Positions 24,327 through 34,425 of a stretch of DNA of 64,000 nt are shown here, piece by piece. The position numbers and the translations under genes were made by a program. The stretch is from Muriicola soli (lineage in GTDB: Bacteria > Bacteroidota > Bacteroidia > Flavobacteriales > Flavobacteriaceae). The stretch covers positions 186,001 through 250,000 of the forward strand of contig NZ_CP035544.1 in the NCBI RefSeq assembly GCF_004139715.1. Direction: 5' to 3'. Position 1 is the first letter of the stretch. Every line of letters begins with the position of its first letter. The notes beneath the pieces were generated by a model. The model did not search any database and was not told the DNA's origin. It saw only the letters and a program-made list of their open reading frames with translations.

Positions 24327-25325
24327 GGCGAGGTTGTGTATGGCGTAGTAAATCATCCCTGCAGCTAATTTTGCCGTTTGTTGGTCCTGGTCGTAAAGCG
24401 GATTTGTTTCTGCCACATCCAGACCGACTAATTTCCTTGAATCGATAATGGTTTTAAGGCTGGAGAAAACTAGCTCCGGTTTAAAACCTACAGGAGAAGA
24501 AGCGCTCACTCCCGGAGAATAGGCCGAGGAAAATCCGTCCATATCTATAGTAACATAAACCTTGTCTACCCTTGATATAAAATCGACTATCGTCTTTTTT
24601 ACTGCAGTAACATTAGAAATGGAAAACTCCGGTAGCTCTACGTATTTTACTCCGAATCGACTTGCAGTTTCGAATAATTCAGGGGGATTCGCTTCTTTTC
24701 TGATCCCAAGGCAGAGGTAATCAAAGGGCTCGCCTTCTGCGGAACATTCGTTTGCGATTTGATAAAAGGGACTTCCGGAATGATTCCCTCGTTCATTGCT
24801 TCTGAGATCAAAATGGGCATCAAAATTGATGATCCCGAGTCGGTTTCCCTTTTCCATGCCACTTTTAATTCCCCTGAAGTGACCATAGGCAATATCGTGA
24901 CCTCCTCCAAGGAGTAGGGGCGTAGCTCCCTGTTTAATAAGTTTAGTGGTCATATTTGCCAAAAGGTCTTGACTGCTTTCCAGATCCCCTTCAGGACAAT
25001 GAACATTACCCGCGTCTATCAATTGAACATCTTCCGGAAGGTGGTTGGCCATCTTACCCAGCTCTGTGCGGATTGCATAGGGTCCTTTGACGGCACCGGG
25101 TCTGCCAGAATTTCGTTTTACCCCTTCATCACAGGCATAACCTAAAAGGGCATATGCTCGGTTTTCATATTGAAAAATATCCCCTTTATCAAGGTCTTTC
25201 AAAAGAACTTTTTCGTGAAGATATTCCCGTTTTCCAGAGATGCGGCCGCTCCATTGTGATTTGTCAGGCTTGGTGTAAAATTTTCCCATGCTTTTAGGAC
25301 TAATACTCTTAAAAGAGGTTGTCAA
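24318..25325 (-). CDS. hutG: Formimidoylglutamase (arginase family)
   Basis: A 335-residue ureohydrolase with the manganese-binding motifs GGGHDIAYGHF, NFDAHFDLR and TIDMDGFSSAYSPGVSA. In this context it hydrolyses N-formimidoyl-glutamate to glutamate and formamide, the last step of histidine breakdown. Neighbouring hutU and the full operon make hutG a better name than arginase or agmatinase. The start overlaps the end of hutU by 17 bases, showing coupling. Confidence 0.92.
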   Translation of the reverse strand: MTTSFKSISPKSMGKFYTKPDKSQWSGRISGKREYLHEKVLLKDLDKGDIFQYENRAYALLGYACDEGVKRNSGRPGAVKGPYAIRTELGKMANHLPEDVQLIDAGNVHCPEGDLESSQDLLANMTTKLIKQGATPLLLGGGHDIAYGHFRGIKSGMEKGNRLGIINFDAHFDLRSNERGNHSGSPFYQIANECSAEGEPFDYLCLGIRKEANPPELFETASRFGVKYVELPEFSISNVTAVKKTIVDFISRVDKVYVTIDMDGFSSAYSPGVSASSPVGFKPELVFSSLKTIIDSRKLVGLDVAETNPLYDQDQQTAKLAAGMIYYAIHNLALL

Positions 25326-27336
25326 TAGTTTTATCTTCTACAATGTTGGGTAGAGTGATATCTAAGTCGGGTGTGCGATTCATCTCTCTTTTGATAGCAA
25401 AAATAGCCTCAGAATTTCTGGCCCAGCTCCTTCTCGCGATTCCGTTGTTTACATCATAAAACAACATATTCTTGATTCTTTTGGCGCTCTGATCACTGCC
25501 GTCGAGGAGCATTCCAAATCCCCCGTTGATCACTTCTCCCCACCCTACTCCGCCGCCATTATGAATAGAAACCCAGCTAGCCCCACGGAAACTGTCTCCA
25601 ATCACATTGTGTATCGCCATATCGGCTGTAAATCTGCTACCGTCATAAATGTTACTGGTTTCCCGGAATGGAGAATCGGTGCCACTGACATCGTGATGAT
25701 CCCTGCCCAGGACCACCGGTGCTGAGATTTGGCCCTTTTTGATGGCTTCGTTGAATGCGAGAGCGATGGCTGCCCTTCCTTCAGCATCGGCGTATAAAAT
25801 CCTTGCCTGCGAACCGACGACCAGCTTGTTTTTTTCAGCTTGTTCAATCCACACTATATTATCCTGCATCTGTTGCTTGATCTCATCCGGAGCCTCTTCC
25901 ATAATTTTTTGTAGTACTTGCAGGGCTATGGCATCGGTCTTTCGCAGGTCTTTGGGGTTCCCGGACGTACACACCCACCGGAACGGCCCGAATCCATAGT
26001 CGAAACACAAGGGCCCCAGGATATCCTGCACGTAAGAAGGGTATCGGAAATCGATATTATTTTCGGCCATCACCCTTGCCCCGGCCTTGGAAGCTTCGAG
26101 GAGAAAGGCATTGCCATAATCAAAGAAATAAGTCCCTTTTTTAGCATGGGCGTTGATCAGTGATACTTGCTTTCTCAGGGATTCCTGAACTTTTAATTTA
26201 AACTGTTCGGGATTTTCTACCATAAGGGCATTCGCCTCTTCAAAAGACATGCCTGCAGGATAATACCCTCCGGCCCATGGGTTGTGAAGTGAAGTTTGGT
26301 CAGACCCCAGGCTTACAAAAATATTTTCTTCCAGGAAGCGCTCCCAGACGTCAACCACATTCCCAATAAATGCCAGGGAAACAACTTCAGAATCCTCTAT
26401 GGCTCTCCTGGTTCTATCTACCAATGCAGGCAGAGTATCGTAAATTTCATCTACCCAGCCTTGCTGATGTCTCTTATTGGCTGCTGCGGGGTTGACCTCT
26501 GCACAAACCGTTATACATTGTGCTATATTTCCAGCTTTGGGCTGAGCCCCGCTCATTCCCCCCAGACCTGAAGTTAAAAATACTTTTCCATTCGGGGTAT
26601 CCCCTTTGCGAAGCACTTTTCGGAAGGCGTTCATCACCGTGATTGTGGTACCGTGAACAATTCCCTGTGGCCCTATGTACATGTATGAACCCGCAGTCAT
26701 CTGGCCGTATTGGGTAACGCCCAGGGCGTTGAACCGTTCCCAATCATCGGGTTTAGAGTAATTGGGAATCATCATCCCATTGGTAATGACCACTCTGGGA
26801 GCATCTTTTGAGGAGGGAAAAAGGCCCATCGGATGACCGGAATACATGTGCAGCGTTTGCTGTTCCGTCATTTTGGCCAGGTATTTCATGGTGAGCAGAT
26901 ATTGTGCCCAATTCTGAAATACGGCACCATTGCCTCCATAGGTGATCAATTCATCAGGATGTTGAGCTACAGCCGGATCCAGGTTATTCTGGATCATTAG
27001 CATGATGGCCGCTGCCTCAGTTGTCCTTGCCGGATAGTCAGAAATAGGTCTGGCATACATCCGGTATTTCGGTTTAAATCGGAACATATAGATACGCCCG
27101 TAGAGCAAAAGCTCCTCTGCAAATTCCTTTGCCAGTTGCTGATGCCAGGCCTCGGGAAAGTAGCGGAGCGCATTCCTCACAGCAAGACGTTTTTCATCAA
27201 CGGTCAGGATTTGCTTTCGCATAGGGGCATGACTGATATCATCACTTAGTTGAGCTTTAGGGGGTAAAGTATCGGGAATACCTTGCAGTATTGCTGTTTT
27301 AAACGAATCTATTTCGGAAGATACTGTTGCCTTCAT
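25309..27336 (-). CDS. hutU: Urocanate hydratase
   Basis: A 675-residue NAD-dependent enzyme that converts urocanate to imidazolone-propionate. The family segments YGGNGAVFQNWAQYLLTMKYL, MYSGHPMGLFPS, FLTSGLGGMSGAQPKA and DYGNAFLLEASKAGA and the C-terminal GGGVGWGEVINGGFGMLLDGS are all present. At 675 residues it is the longer Bacteroidota form (Proteobacteria about 560). It overlaps hutI by four bases upstream and hutG by 17 downstream. Confidence 0.95.
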   Translation of the reverse strand: MKATVSSEIDSFKTAILQGIPDTLPPKAQLSDDISHAPMRKQILTVDEKRLAVRNALRYFPEAWHQQLAKEFAEELLLYGRIYMFRFKPKYRMYARPISDYPARTTEAAAIMLMIQNNLDPAVAQHPDELITYGGNGAVFQNWAQYLLTMKYLAKMTEQQTLHMYSGHPMGLFPSSKDAPRVVITNGMMIPNYSKPDDWERFNALGVTQYGQMTAGSYMYIGPQGIVHGTTITVMNAFRKVLRKGDTPNGKVFLTSGLGGMSGAQPKAGNIAQCITVCAEVNPAAANKRHQQGWVDEIYDTLPALVDRTRRAIEDSEVVSLAFIGNVVDVWERFLEENIFVSLGSDQTSLHNPWAGGYYPAGMSFEEANALMVENPEQFKLKVQESLRKQVSLINAHAKKGTYFFDYGNAFLLEASKAGARVMAENNIDFRYPSYVQDILGPLCFDYGFGPFRWVCTSGNPKDLRKTDAIALQVLQKIMEEAPDEIKQQMQDNIVWIEQAEKNKLVVGSQARILYADAEGRAAIALAFNEAIKKGQISAPVVLGRDHHDVSGTDSPFRETSNIYDGSRFTADMAIHNVIGDSFRGASWVSIHNGGGVGWGEVINGGFGMLLDGSDQSAKRIKNMLFYDVNNGIARRSWARNSEAIFAIKREMNRTPDLDITLPNIVEDKTIDNLF

Positions 27337-28589
27337 TGTTCTGTATTATTATAAACGATGCTTCCGCTCTTAATGGTGTAACAGGGTTTGAGGCTCCCTT
27401 GGCGGTATAAAATTTCTCTGTGGTCCGGCGTGGGAAATAGGACTATATCGGCTAGCATACCAGCAACAAGTCGGCCCCTGTCCTTAAGTCCGAGTGCCGC
27501 TGCAGCTCTATAAGTAAGTCCTGCGAAAACCTCTGCAGTTGTTAATTTTTGGAAGGTACCAAGGATAGCTGCCTGGGTCAGGAGTTGACCCATTGGTGCT
27601 GAGCCCGGGTTGTAATCACTAGCAATGGCCACCGAAGCTCCGGTATCCAGCAAGGCACGAACAGGTGCATAAGCACAACCCAGACCCAAACTCGCTCCGG
27701 GAAGGGCTACCGCAATTACATCGCTCTTGGCCAGGGCCTCAATTTCTTTTTCTGTACTTGCCTCGAGATGATCGGCACTTACAGCATTACATTCAATAGC
27801 CACACTACTTCCTCCCGTAGAAAACTGATCTGCGTGAAGGGTAATATCAAACCCAAGATCAATTGCCTTTTTTAGATATGGGAGTATCTCAGACCTTGAA
27901 AATGCCCCTTCTTCAATAAAAGCATCTACCCTGTTGGCAAGATCTTCCTTCTTTATTGCAGGTAAAAGTTCCCGACTTAAAAAATTGAGGTAATCCGCCT
28001 TTGTACCCTCAAAGTCTTTTGGAAAGATATGGGCAGCAAGACAAGTACTGACCAGATCGATGGGAACTGAAGACCTTGCTTTGTCTATCGCCCTGAGCAT
28101 TTTGAGTTCATCCTTAAGATTGAGTCCGTATCCACTTTTTACTTCCAGAGTAGTGACCCCTTGATTGAGATGTTCGCTGGTCCTCTTGACCACGCCTAGT
28201 CGCAGTACTTTTTCTGATGCTTGCCTTGTTTTGGTTACTGTATCCCATATGCCCCCGCCTTTTTCGGCAATCTCCAAATAGGAACTTCCTGCATTTCGCA
28301 GGGCGTAATCCCCGGCTCTTGATCCACTGAAACAGATATGAGTATGGCAGTCAATAAATCCAGGTAGGGCTGTGAGTTCTCCTCTAAGTATTGTAATATC
28401 TGCACCCAGTTCTTCGGCCTTCTGCAGGAGTTTATCGTGGTCGTCAACGGCAAGAATGACCCCATCTTCTGTCAGTATGCCCTGCTGTTTTAATACCTGT
28501 AGGGAGGAATCCTTGAGGGCTCCCTTCAGGGGGAGCTCCGCCATTGGTAAGAGTTCCGATACAGGACCTAGATAGGTGTAATGCGCCAT
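27333..28589 (-). CDS. hutI: Imidazolonepropionase
   Basis: A 418-residue amidohydrolase that opens 4-imidazolone-5-propionate to N-formimidoyl-glutamate. Metal-site motifs include PGFIDCHTHICFSGSRA near residue 75, LEVKSGYGL, DITLHADQFS and VAIASDYNPGSAP, where the last Asp is catalytic. It lies between hutH (three-base gap) and hutU (four-base overlap). Confidence 0.95.
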   Translation of the reverse strand: MAHYTYLGPVSELLPMAELPLKGALKDSSLQVLKQQGILTEDGVILAVDDHDKLLQKAEELGADITILRGELTALPGFIDCHTHICFSGSRAGDYALRNAGSSYLEIAEKGGGIWDTVTKTRQASEKVLRLGVVKRTSEHLNQGVTTLEVKSGYGLNLKDELKMLRAIDKARSSVPIDLVSTCLAAHIFPKDFEGTKADYLNFLSRELLPAIKKEDLANRVDAFIEEGAFSRSEILPYLKKAIDLGFDITLHADQFSTGGSSVAIECNAVSADHLEASTEKEIEALAKSDVIAVALPGASLGLGCAYAPVRALLDTGASVAIASDYNPGSAPMGQLLTQAAILGTFQKLTTAEVFAGLTYRAAAALGLKDRGRLVAGMLADIVLFPTPDHREILYRQGSLKPCYTIKSGSIVYNNTEQ

Positions 28590-28592
28590 GAC

Positions 28593-30170
28593 TTAGTAAA
28601 CTTCAAATTCTTTGGAAAAGGGGGTTTTCAACGAATATCCCTTTTTATTACTGATTGCTTTAACCACCGAGATAATGGTTCGCTCTTTTAATAACTGAAT
28701 ACCTTCTTCAATATCGTCAGCAAAAACCCTGTCCTTAGAGGCAAAAGGCACTTTCTTTCTAACTTCCTTATGCACCATTTCCAATATTGCTCCGGACCTC
28801 AGGGGCTTTCTGAACTCAAAGGCCTGAGCGGCCGTAAGCAATTCTATCGCCAGTATCTTTTCTACATTTTCGATCACCTGAAGGGCTTTCCTCCCAGAGA
28901 TGGAACCCATACTCACGTGATCTTCCTGCCCTAGTGAAGTGGGGATACTGTCGGCGCTAGCCGGAAAACACAAAACTTTATTCTCGCTGGCAAGTGCTGC
29001 TGAGGTGTACTGCAGGATCATATAGCCCGAATTAATTCCGGTTTCCTTCATCAGCAATTTTGGGATGCCCGGGCTGTTCCCCTCAAGGGCGAGGTAGACC
29101 CTGCGATCAGAAATATTTCCCAGTTCTGAGGCTGCGAGGCAGGCGTAATCCAGAACCATGGCAAGAGGTTGTCCGTGAAAATTACCACCGCTTATGGTAA
29201 GATCTTTGTCTATTATAACGGGGTTGTCGGTAACCGAGTTCAGTTCCACCTCCAATAATTCTTTTAGATGCAACCATGTATTTCTCGAGGCCCCGTGAAC
29301 TTGCGGGATACACCTGAGAGAATACGGGTCCTGTACCCGTTCACAATCGATATGATCCTCCATGATCTCAGATCCTTCAAGAAGGGATTTTACGCGTCTG
29401 GCAACATGCTGGGTTCCTTTGAAGGGGCGCAGGGAATGAAGTTCATTGTAAAAGGGTTTGATGGAACCCTGTAGGCCTTCTATCATCATTGCACCAATGA
29501 TGTCGGCATGTGTCAGGCAGTTATAAAAGATGTCCAGGACCTTTACGGCGTGAGCAGCGATAAACTGAGTGCCGTTTATGAGTGCAAGGCCCTCCTTAGG
29601 ACCTAATTCAAGGGGCGTCTTTGCTGTTCTTTTAAATAATTCGGCACCTGTAATCAGCTCGCCTTTATAATCCACTTTACCCAGGCCAAGCAAGGGCAGG
29701 AATAGATGCGACAAGGGGGCGAGATCCCCTGATGCGCCCACCGAACCTTGGGAAGGTACAAGAGGAATGGCTTCTTCTTCGAGGTGCCAGATCAATCTTT
29801 TTAAGGTACGCTCTGAAATTCCTGAATATCCCTTGGATAAAGAATGGATCTTTAGTACCAGCATGAGTTTGGCCAGTTCAATATCAATTGGTTCTCCAAC
29901 TCCAACGCTATGGCTTTGCAATATATTTTTTTGTAAGATCTGTGTTTCCTCCCTTGAAATACTCGTAGTACAGAGGGGTCCGAAACCCGTATTGATACCA
30001 TAGACCGGATTTCCCTTATCCACGATTTTCTGTACCACCTCATGGCTCTCCTTAATCTTTTGCCAGCTGCGCTCACTGACAACTCCTCTGGTTTCTCCCC
30101 TAGCCAGGGAAATGGCCAATCCGGCGGTGAGATGATCCTCCCCATATTGAAAAGATGCTCCTTTCTCCAC
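28593..30170 (-). CDS. hutH: Histidine ammonia-lyase
   Basis: A 525-residue lyase that removes ammonia from histidine to give urocanate. The self-formed MIO cofactor triad Ala-Ser-Gly lies in SVGASGDLAPLSH (about 146-148), and YGINTGFGPLC and GNFHGQPLAM carry further active-site residues. It is the first gene of the hut operon (hutH-I-U-G, all four steps present). A -7-like TACATTTA lies about 30 bases upstream of the start. No HutC-type repressor is adjacent. Confidence 0.96.
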   Translation of the reverse strand: MEKGASFQYGEDHLTAGLAISLARGETRGVVSERSWQKIKESHEVVQKIVDKGNPVYGINTGFGPLCTTSISREETQILQKNILQSHSVGVGEPIDIELAKLMLVLKIHSLSKGYSGISERTLKRLIWHLEEEAIPLVPSQGSVGASGDLAPLSHLFLPLLGLGKVDYKGELITGAELFKRTAKTPLELGPKEGLALINGTQFIAAHAVKVLDIFYNCLTHADIIGAMMIEGLQGSIKPFYNELHSLRPFKGTQHVARRVKSLLEGSEIMEDHIDCERVQDPYSLRCIPQVHGASRNTWLHLKELLEVELNSVTDNPVIIDKDLTISGGNFHGQPLAMVLDYACLAASELGNISDRRVYLALEGNSPGIPKLLMKETGINSGYMILQYTSAALASENKVLCFPASADSIPTSLGQEDHVSMGSISGRKALQVIENVEKILAIELLTAAQAFEFRKPLRSGAILEMVHKEVRKKVPFASKDRVFADDIEEGIQLLKERTIISVVKAISNKKGYSLKTPFSKEFEVY

Positions 30171-30284
30171 TGCGTTATATTATTTGATTACCCTAAATGT
30201 ATTCATTAAGTTTGAGATGAACCAGAAAATGAACACGACACTGAAGTCGGATCTGGCTTAACAAATAGAAATTTTAGAATTGTT

Positions 30285-30839
30285 ATGATCTTTGACCTTA
30301 TAAAGAACCGGAGGGCAATATTTCCGGCACAATACAACGATAAACCTATTGCGAAGGAGGAAATTGAAAAAATTCTGGAGGCGGCAAATTGGGCACCCAC
30401 ACACCGTAAGACCGAGCCATGGCGGTTTAAAGTATTAACAGGGGCGTCTAAGGAAAGTCTTGGCTATTTTCTGGCGGAAAAATATCAGGAAACCAACCCC
30501 AAACCCAAACAACTTAAGTTTAGAAAAATACGTGATAAGCCAAAACAGTCTGCTGCTGTGATCGCTATCTGTATGCAGCGCGATCCTGAGGAACGTCTTC
30601 CCGAGTGGGAAGAAATAGCGGCGACGGCAATGGCAGTGCAAAATATGTGGCTTTGCTGTACTGAATTAAAGATCGGAGCGTATTGGAGTTCTCCTTCGCT
30701 AATCCAGTATATGGATGAATTTTTTCCTCTGGGCGAGGGGGAAAAATGCCTCGGTTTTTTCTATATGGGATATTATGACGAGGAGCCTGAACCGGGGATG
30801 AGAAGACCAGTGGATGAGAAGACTGTCTGGCTTAAATAA
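30285..30839 (+). CDS. Nitroreductase family flavoprotein
   Basis: A 184-residue FMN-dependent oxidoreductase. The N-terminus MIFDLIKNRRAIFPAQY, then ILEAANWAPTHRKTEPWRFKVLTG, supplies the FMN phosphate contacts. GAYWSSPSLIQ and LGFFYMGYYDEEP form the later FMN region. Natural substrates in this group (YdjA/NfnB-like, short form) are not defined by sequence. It is divergent from hutH over 114 bases and followed by a convergent DUF456 gene 10 bases away. Confidence 0.88.
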   Translation: MIFDLIKNRRAIFPAQYNDKPIAKEEIEKILEAANWAPTHRKTEPWRFKVLTGASKESLGYFLAEKYQETNPKPKQLKFRKIRDKPKQSAAVIAICMQRDPEERLPEWEEIAATAMAVQNMWLCCTELKIGAYWSSPSLIQYMDEFFPLGEGEKCLGFFYMGYYDEEPEPGMRRPVDEKTVWLK

Positions 30840-30849
30840 GTTCGTATTT

Positions 30850-31368
30850 CTAATCGTTAAAATACGGAAACAAGGCCGATCTGTATTCCCAGGCAGTTGA
30901 GATAAACAGACCAAAGAAAATTACAGTTACCACAAATTTCAGAAAAGTACCGGTCAAAAACCCGATAAAAGAGCCAAAGGCAGCTTTGAGAGCCGATTGT
31001 TGATCTGCCTTATTCAGTAATTCGCCCAGAAAGGCACCTATAAAGGGCCAGATGATGATCCCCAATATTCCCAAAACAGGAAATACAATGGCAATGACCA
31101 ACCCTATGGTTGTTCCGATCATTCCTGCCCTGGTTCCTCCAAATTTCTTTGTTCCCATCGCAGGGATGATGTAATCCATCGCAAAAACGAGAAGGGCAAT
31201 GAAAAGCGTAATACCGAGAAACCACCAGTCGTTAGGTACGGCTTTGGTGAGATAGAGTAAAAATAAACCCACCCAGCTAACGGGTGTTCCCGGTAATACA
31301 GGGAGGAAACTCCCCAATATACCCAAAAGCATCAGAACAAATCCCAAAAGAAGTAAGACGATATCCAT
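30850..31368 (-). CDS. DUF456 family membrane protein
   Basis: A 172-residue membrane protein with about five membrane segments. It starts with VLLLLGFVLMLLGILGSFLPVLPGTPVSWVG, and a Gly-rich central stretch (PAMGTKKFGGTRAGMIGTTIGLVIAIVFPVLGILG) is diagnostic of DUF456. The glycine-zipper-like helix resembles pore or channel segments, but no function has been shown. It has its own promoter region in a 109-base divergent gap. Confidence 0.85.
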   Translation of the reverse strand: MDIVLLLLGFVLMLLGILGSFLPVLPGTPVSWVGLFLLYLTKAVPNDWWFLGITLFIALLVFAMDYIIPAMGTKKFGGTRAGMIGTTIGLVIAIVFPVLGILGIIIWPFIGAFLGELLNKADQQSALKAAFGSFIGFLTGTFLKFVVTVIFFGLFISTAWEYRSALFPYFND

Positions 31369-31477
31369 GGTTAAATATATTCAATAAGACTAAGGTACTT
31401 CAGATTTGTTACAACTCTTTGCGGAATTCGGTTTGACTAAAAAAAAGCGTAATTTTCAACTTTGAATACGGTCTCCC

Positions 31478-31954
31478 ATGAGGTTTTTATTATTGTTCTG
31501 TTGCCTGTTTCTTTTGCTTTCCTGTGATTGGCTGGCCTCGCCCGAATCCAAGACCCAAAAACTGGTGGAGGATGAGTTGCGGGGTCTCGACTGGAATGAC
31601 GTAGACCAATATCCATTATTTGACGGCTGTGATGAAACAGTTTCGAAGTCTGAGCAGCGAAGTTGTTTTGAAAATACCTTGTTACAGAATCTCGCAATGC
31701 ATATGGAAGATTTTGATTTTCGGGTAAAGAAGGATATCAGAACTACGGTTTACATTGATTTTTTAGTTGAAAAATCTGGGGAGATCAGGGTTGTGGAGAT
31801 GGATAACGATGAAGAATTATTGGAACAACTTCCTGAGTTCAGGGAGATTATTATCAAGAGTCTCAGGAGTTTACCCAAACCTGCACCCGCATTAAAAAGA
31901 GGGGTGCCGGTAAGGAGCCGCTTCAGGTTGCCATTAGAACTAACGACAAATTAA
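31478..31954 (+). CDS. Lipoprotein with TonB-C-like domain
   Basis: A 158-residue protein with a lipoprotein signal (LLLSCDW, Cys about residue 16). The C-terminal 100 residues ([32 protein letters not shown], then a strand-rich end with [13 protein letters not shown]) resemble the TonB C-terminal fold common in Bacteroidota exported proteins. The pair of cysteines in this region may form a disulphide. No TonB-type linker or inner-membrane anchor exists, so it is not TonB itself. Function is unknown. It precedes ruvC by 5 bases. Confidence 0.7.
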   Translation: MRFLLLFCCLFLLLSCDWLASPESKTQKLVEDELRGLDWNDVDQYPLFDGCDETVSKSEQRSCFENTLLQNLAMHMEDFDFRVKKDIRTTVYIDFLVEKSGEIRVVEMDNDEELLEQLPEFREIIIKSLRSLPKPAPALKRGVPVRSRFRLPLELTTN

Positions 31955-31959
31955 GAAAT

Positions 31960-32511
31960 GTGAGTAAGGAAAAGATCATTTTGGGCATTGACCCCGGAAC
32001 CACGATAATGGGTTTTGGGATTATCAAAGTGCAGGGAAGCACCATGTCTTTTGTACAGATGAATGAACTTATGCTTAAAAAGTACGATGATCCTTTTACC
32101 AAACTCAAAATGATTTACGATCGCACCATAGAATTGATCGATACCTATCACCCTGACGAGATCGCCATAGAAGCTCCTTTTTTTGGCAAGAACGTGCAAT
32201 CTATGCTCAAGCTGGGCAGGGCTCAGGGCGTGGCTATGGCCGCGGGCTTGAGCAGGCAGATCCCCATAACGGAGTATTTCCCCAAAAAGATCAAAATGGC
32301 GATTACAGGCAATGGAAATGCCAGTAAAGAGCAGGTAGCCAAAATGTTACAAAGCATCCTGAAGTTACAATCGCTCCCAAAAAACCTAGACAGTACTGAT
32401 GGGTTGGCAGCGGCTGTTTGCCATTTTTATAATCAGGGTAAAGTGGAAACCGGCAAAGGTTACACCGGATGGGCCTCCTTTGTAAAACAGAATGAGGACC
32501 GAGTAAAATAA
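31960..32511 (+). CDS. ruvC: Crossover junction endodeoxyribonuclease RuvC
   Basis: A 183-residue Holliday-junction resolvase. Catalytic acids are seen in [13 protein letters not shown] (Asp about 11), [12 protein letters not shown] (Glu about 71) and the C-terminal [12 protein letters not shown]. It cuts four-way DNA junctions with RuvAB during recombination repair. It lies 3 bases before the DUF3667 gene and just after the lipoprotein gene, so it is in a short same-strand run ending with hemW. Confidence 0.95.
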   Translation: MSKEKIILGIDPGTTIMGFGIIKVQGSTMSFVQMNELMLKKYDDPFTKLKMIYDRTIELIDTYHPDEIAIEAPFFGKNVQSMLKLGRAQGVAMAAGLSRQIPITEYFPKKIKMAITGNGNASKEQVAKMLQSILKLQSLPKNLDSTDGLAAAVCHFYNQGKVETGKGYTGWASFVKQNEDRVK

Positions 32512-32514
32512 GTA

Positions 32515-33264
32515 ATGAACGAGGAATCTCCTAATAGCTGTAAGAATTGCGGATATGTCTCGAAAGGATATTTTTGCCCTAGATGTGGACAACGTGTTGG
32601 CATCCATAAGATTACATTCAGGGAAACCTTAGATGATCTTGCAGATAATTTGCTTTCTGTCAATGCGCCCCTTCTAATAACAATCAGAGATTTGATCTTA
32701 AGACCGGGAATCCTGTTGCGGTCATATCTGGCTGGCAAACGAAAGACGTATTACAGACCTGTTTCATTTTTTATCTTAATGACAGTAATTTACATAGTCA
32801 TTCGTTCTTTAATAGGTTTCGATCCATTCAGGAATAGTATGATCGTTGTGGAGGAAGGGGGAATGGACACCTCCTTACTTACCGAAGCAAGGAACTATAT
32901 GTTGATGAATATCAACAACTTCCTCTTTACTTTTGTCTTTACCCTCGCTCTTTTTATGAAATTATTCTTTTACAAGTGGTATTCTCTTGCAGAATTCCTG
33001 GTGGTCTCATTTTATCTACTGGGTATTTACACTTTGATAGTTACCTGCAATATGTTTGTAGTGCAATGGTTTGGAGATCAATTGCAGCCCATGGGCATAT
33101 TGATCATGTTGTCGTATTTTCTTTACTCGATGATTTCCTTATTTCAAAGAAGGTATTTCTTAGTGATCCTAAAATCGCTCATACTTTTTGTATTTGCTTT
33201 CATGACTTATGCAATGTCTTCTTACGGCTTATCTTACTTAATTGTTTCATTTAAACAAGGCTAA
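32515..33264 (+). CDS. DUF3667 membrane protein with N-terminal zinc ribbon
   Basis: A 249-residue protein. The first 30 residues form a zinc ribbon (CKNCGYVSKGYFCPRCGQR). A conserved stretch follows, ITFRETLDDLADNLLSVNAPLLITIRDLILRPGILLRSYLAGKRKTYYRPVSFF, typical of DUF3667, and then four or five membrane segments. The family is common in Bacteroidota and has no established role. Its final base overlaps the hemW start. Confidence 0.85.
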   Translation: MNEESPNSCKNCGYVSKGYFCPRCGQRVGIHKITFRETLDDLADNLLSVNAPLLITIRDLILRPGILLRSYLAGKRKTYYRPVSFFILMTVIYIVIRSLIGFDPFRNSMIVVEEGGMDTSLLTEARNYMLMNINNFLFTFVFTLALFMKLFFYKWYSLAEFLVVSFYLLGIYTLIVTCNMFVVQWFGDQLQPMGILIMLSYFLYSMISLFQRRYFLVILKSLILFVFAFMTYAMSSYGLSYLIVSFKQG

Positions 33265-34405
33265 TGGCCGGAATCTACCTACATATTCCATTTTGTAAAC
33301 AGGCCTGCCATTATTGTGATTTTCACTTTTCCACTACGCTGAAAAAGAAAGATGAGATGCTCAGTGCGTTGCAAAAAGAAATAATCCTGCGAAAGGGAGT
33401 TTACGATGAAGAGGCTTTGGCCACTATTTATTTCGGAGGCGGAACACCCTCTGTACTTAGTACGGAGGAGATAGACATGCTTATACAAACCGTTCTGGAT
33501 CATTATTCGGTGGAAGAGGGTGCAGAAATTACGCTCGAAGCCAACCCGGATGATTTAACCCCCGAAAAGTTGTTGGCTTTGTCAAAATCTAAGGTAAACC
33601 GATTGAGCATCGGGGTGCAATCCTTTTTTGAAGAAGATCTCAAATTTATGAACCGGGCACATAACGCTGAGCAAGCCTTAGATTCCATCAGCAGGGCGAC
33701 GAAATTATTCGAAAACATATCCATAGACCTCATCTACGGTATTCCTGATTCGGGGATCAAAAAGTGGAAACAGAATTTGGAGACTGCACTCTCATTTAAT
33801 ATCCCCATATTTCGAGTTATGCTCTTACTGTTGAACCCGGCACCGCTTTACACAGGTTTATCGCAAAAGGAATTGTACCTGAAGTCGATGACGAGATGGC
33901 CGAAGAACAATTTCAAGAGTTAATCTCAACTTTGGAAAAAGCGGGTTTTGTCCACTATGAATTTTCCAATTTTGGCAAGCCGGGGTATTTCTCAAGGAAC
34001 AATCTCGCCTATTGGCAGGGGGAGACCTACCTGGGGATCGGCCCATCAGCACATTCTTTCAACGGAACACAGAGGTCCTGGAATATTTCAAACAATCCCT
34101 TGTACATCAAAGCCTTAAGAGAATCGAGCTTGCCCGAAGAAATAGAAACGCTCACACAGCGAGATCGGTATAACGAATACATTATGACGGGATTGCGAAC
34201 AATGTGGGGCGTATCCCTGGAGAAGGTAAGGAAAGAATTCGGCTCACATTTTGAAGAGTATTTACTAAAGCAAGCTGAGGCACACCTGGCGGATCGCTAT
34301 CTCTTTTTGGATGGTGATACTTTGTTGGTGACCAGGCAAGGAAAGTTCCTCACTGATGGTCTGGCTGCCAATTTATTTATGCTACCTTTAGAAAAGAAGA
34401 ACTAA
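33264..34405 (+). pseudogene. hemW: HemW-type radical SAM haem chaperone, frame broken near 33805
   Basis: Joined, the two frames give 380 residues, the normal HemW length. The radical SAM cluster motif CKQACHYCDF (C11, C15, C18) lacks the fourth cysteine of true HemN oxidases, so HemW is the right name. The break lies between ALSFNIP and HISSYALTVEPGTALHRFIAKG: adding one C to the run CCCC (33803-33806) restores the frame exactly. HemW inserts haem into respiratory enzymes. Downstream residues remain fully HemW-like (FSNFGKPGYFSRNNLAYWQG), so the break is either recent or an error. Confidence 0.9.
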
Positions 34406-34425
34406 GTTTTGTATTATTCCCAGAC

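Noticed and set aside
31478-31954. TonB itself
   Set aside because: The protein is a lipoprotein without the inner-membrane anchor or Pro-rich linker of TonB. Only the C-terminal fold is suggestive.
33264-34405. HemN (oxygen-independent coproporphyrinogen oxidase)
   Set aside because: The cluster motif has three cysteines followed by DF rather than the fourth cysteine of HemN, and the length fits HemW.
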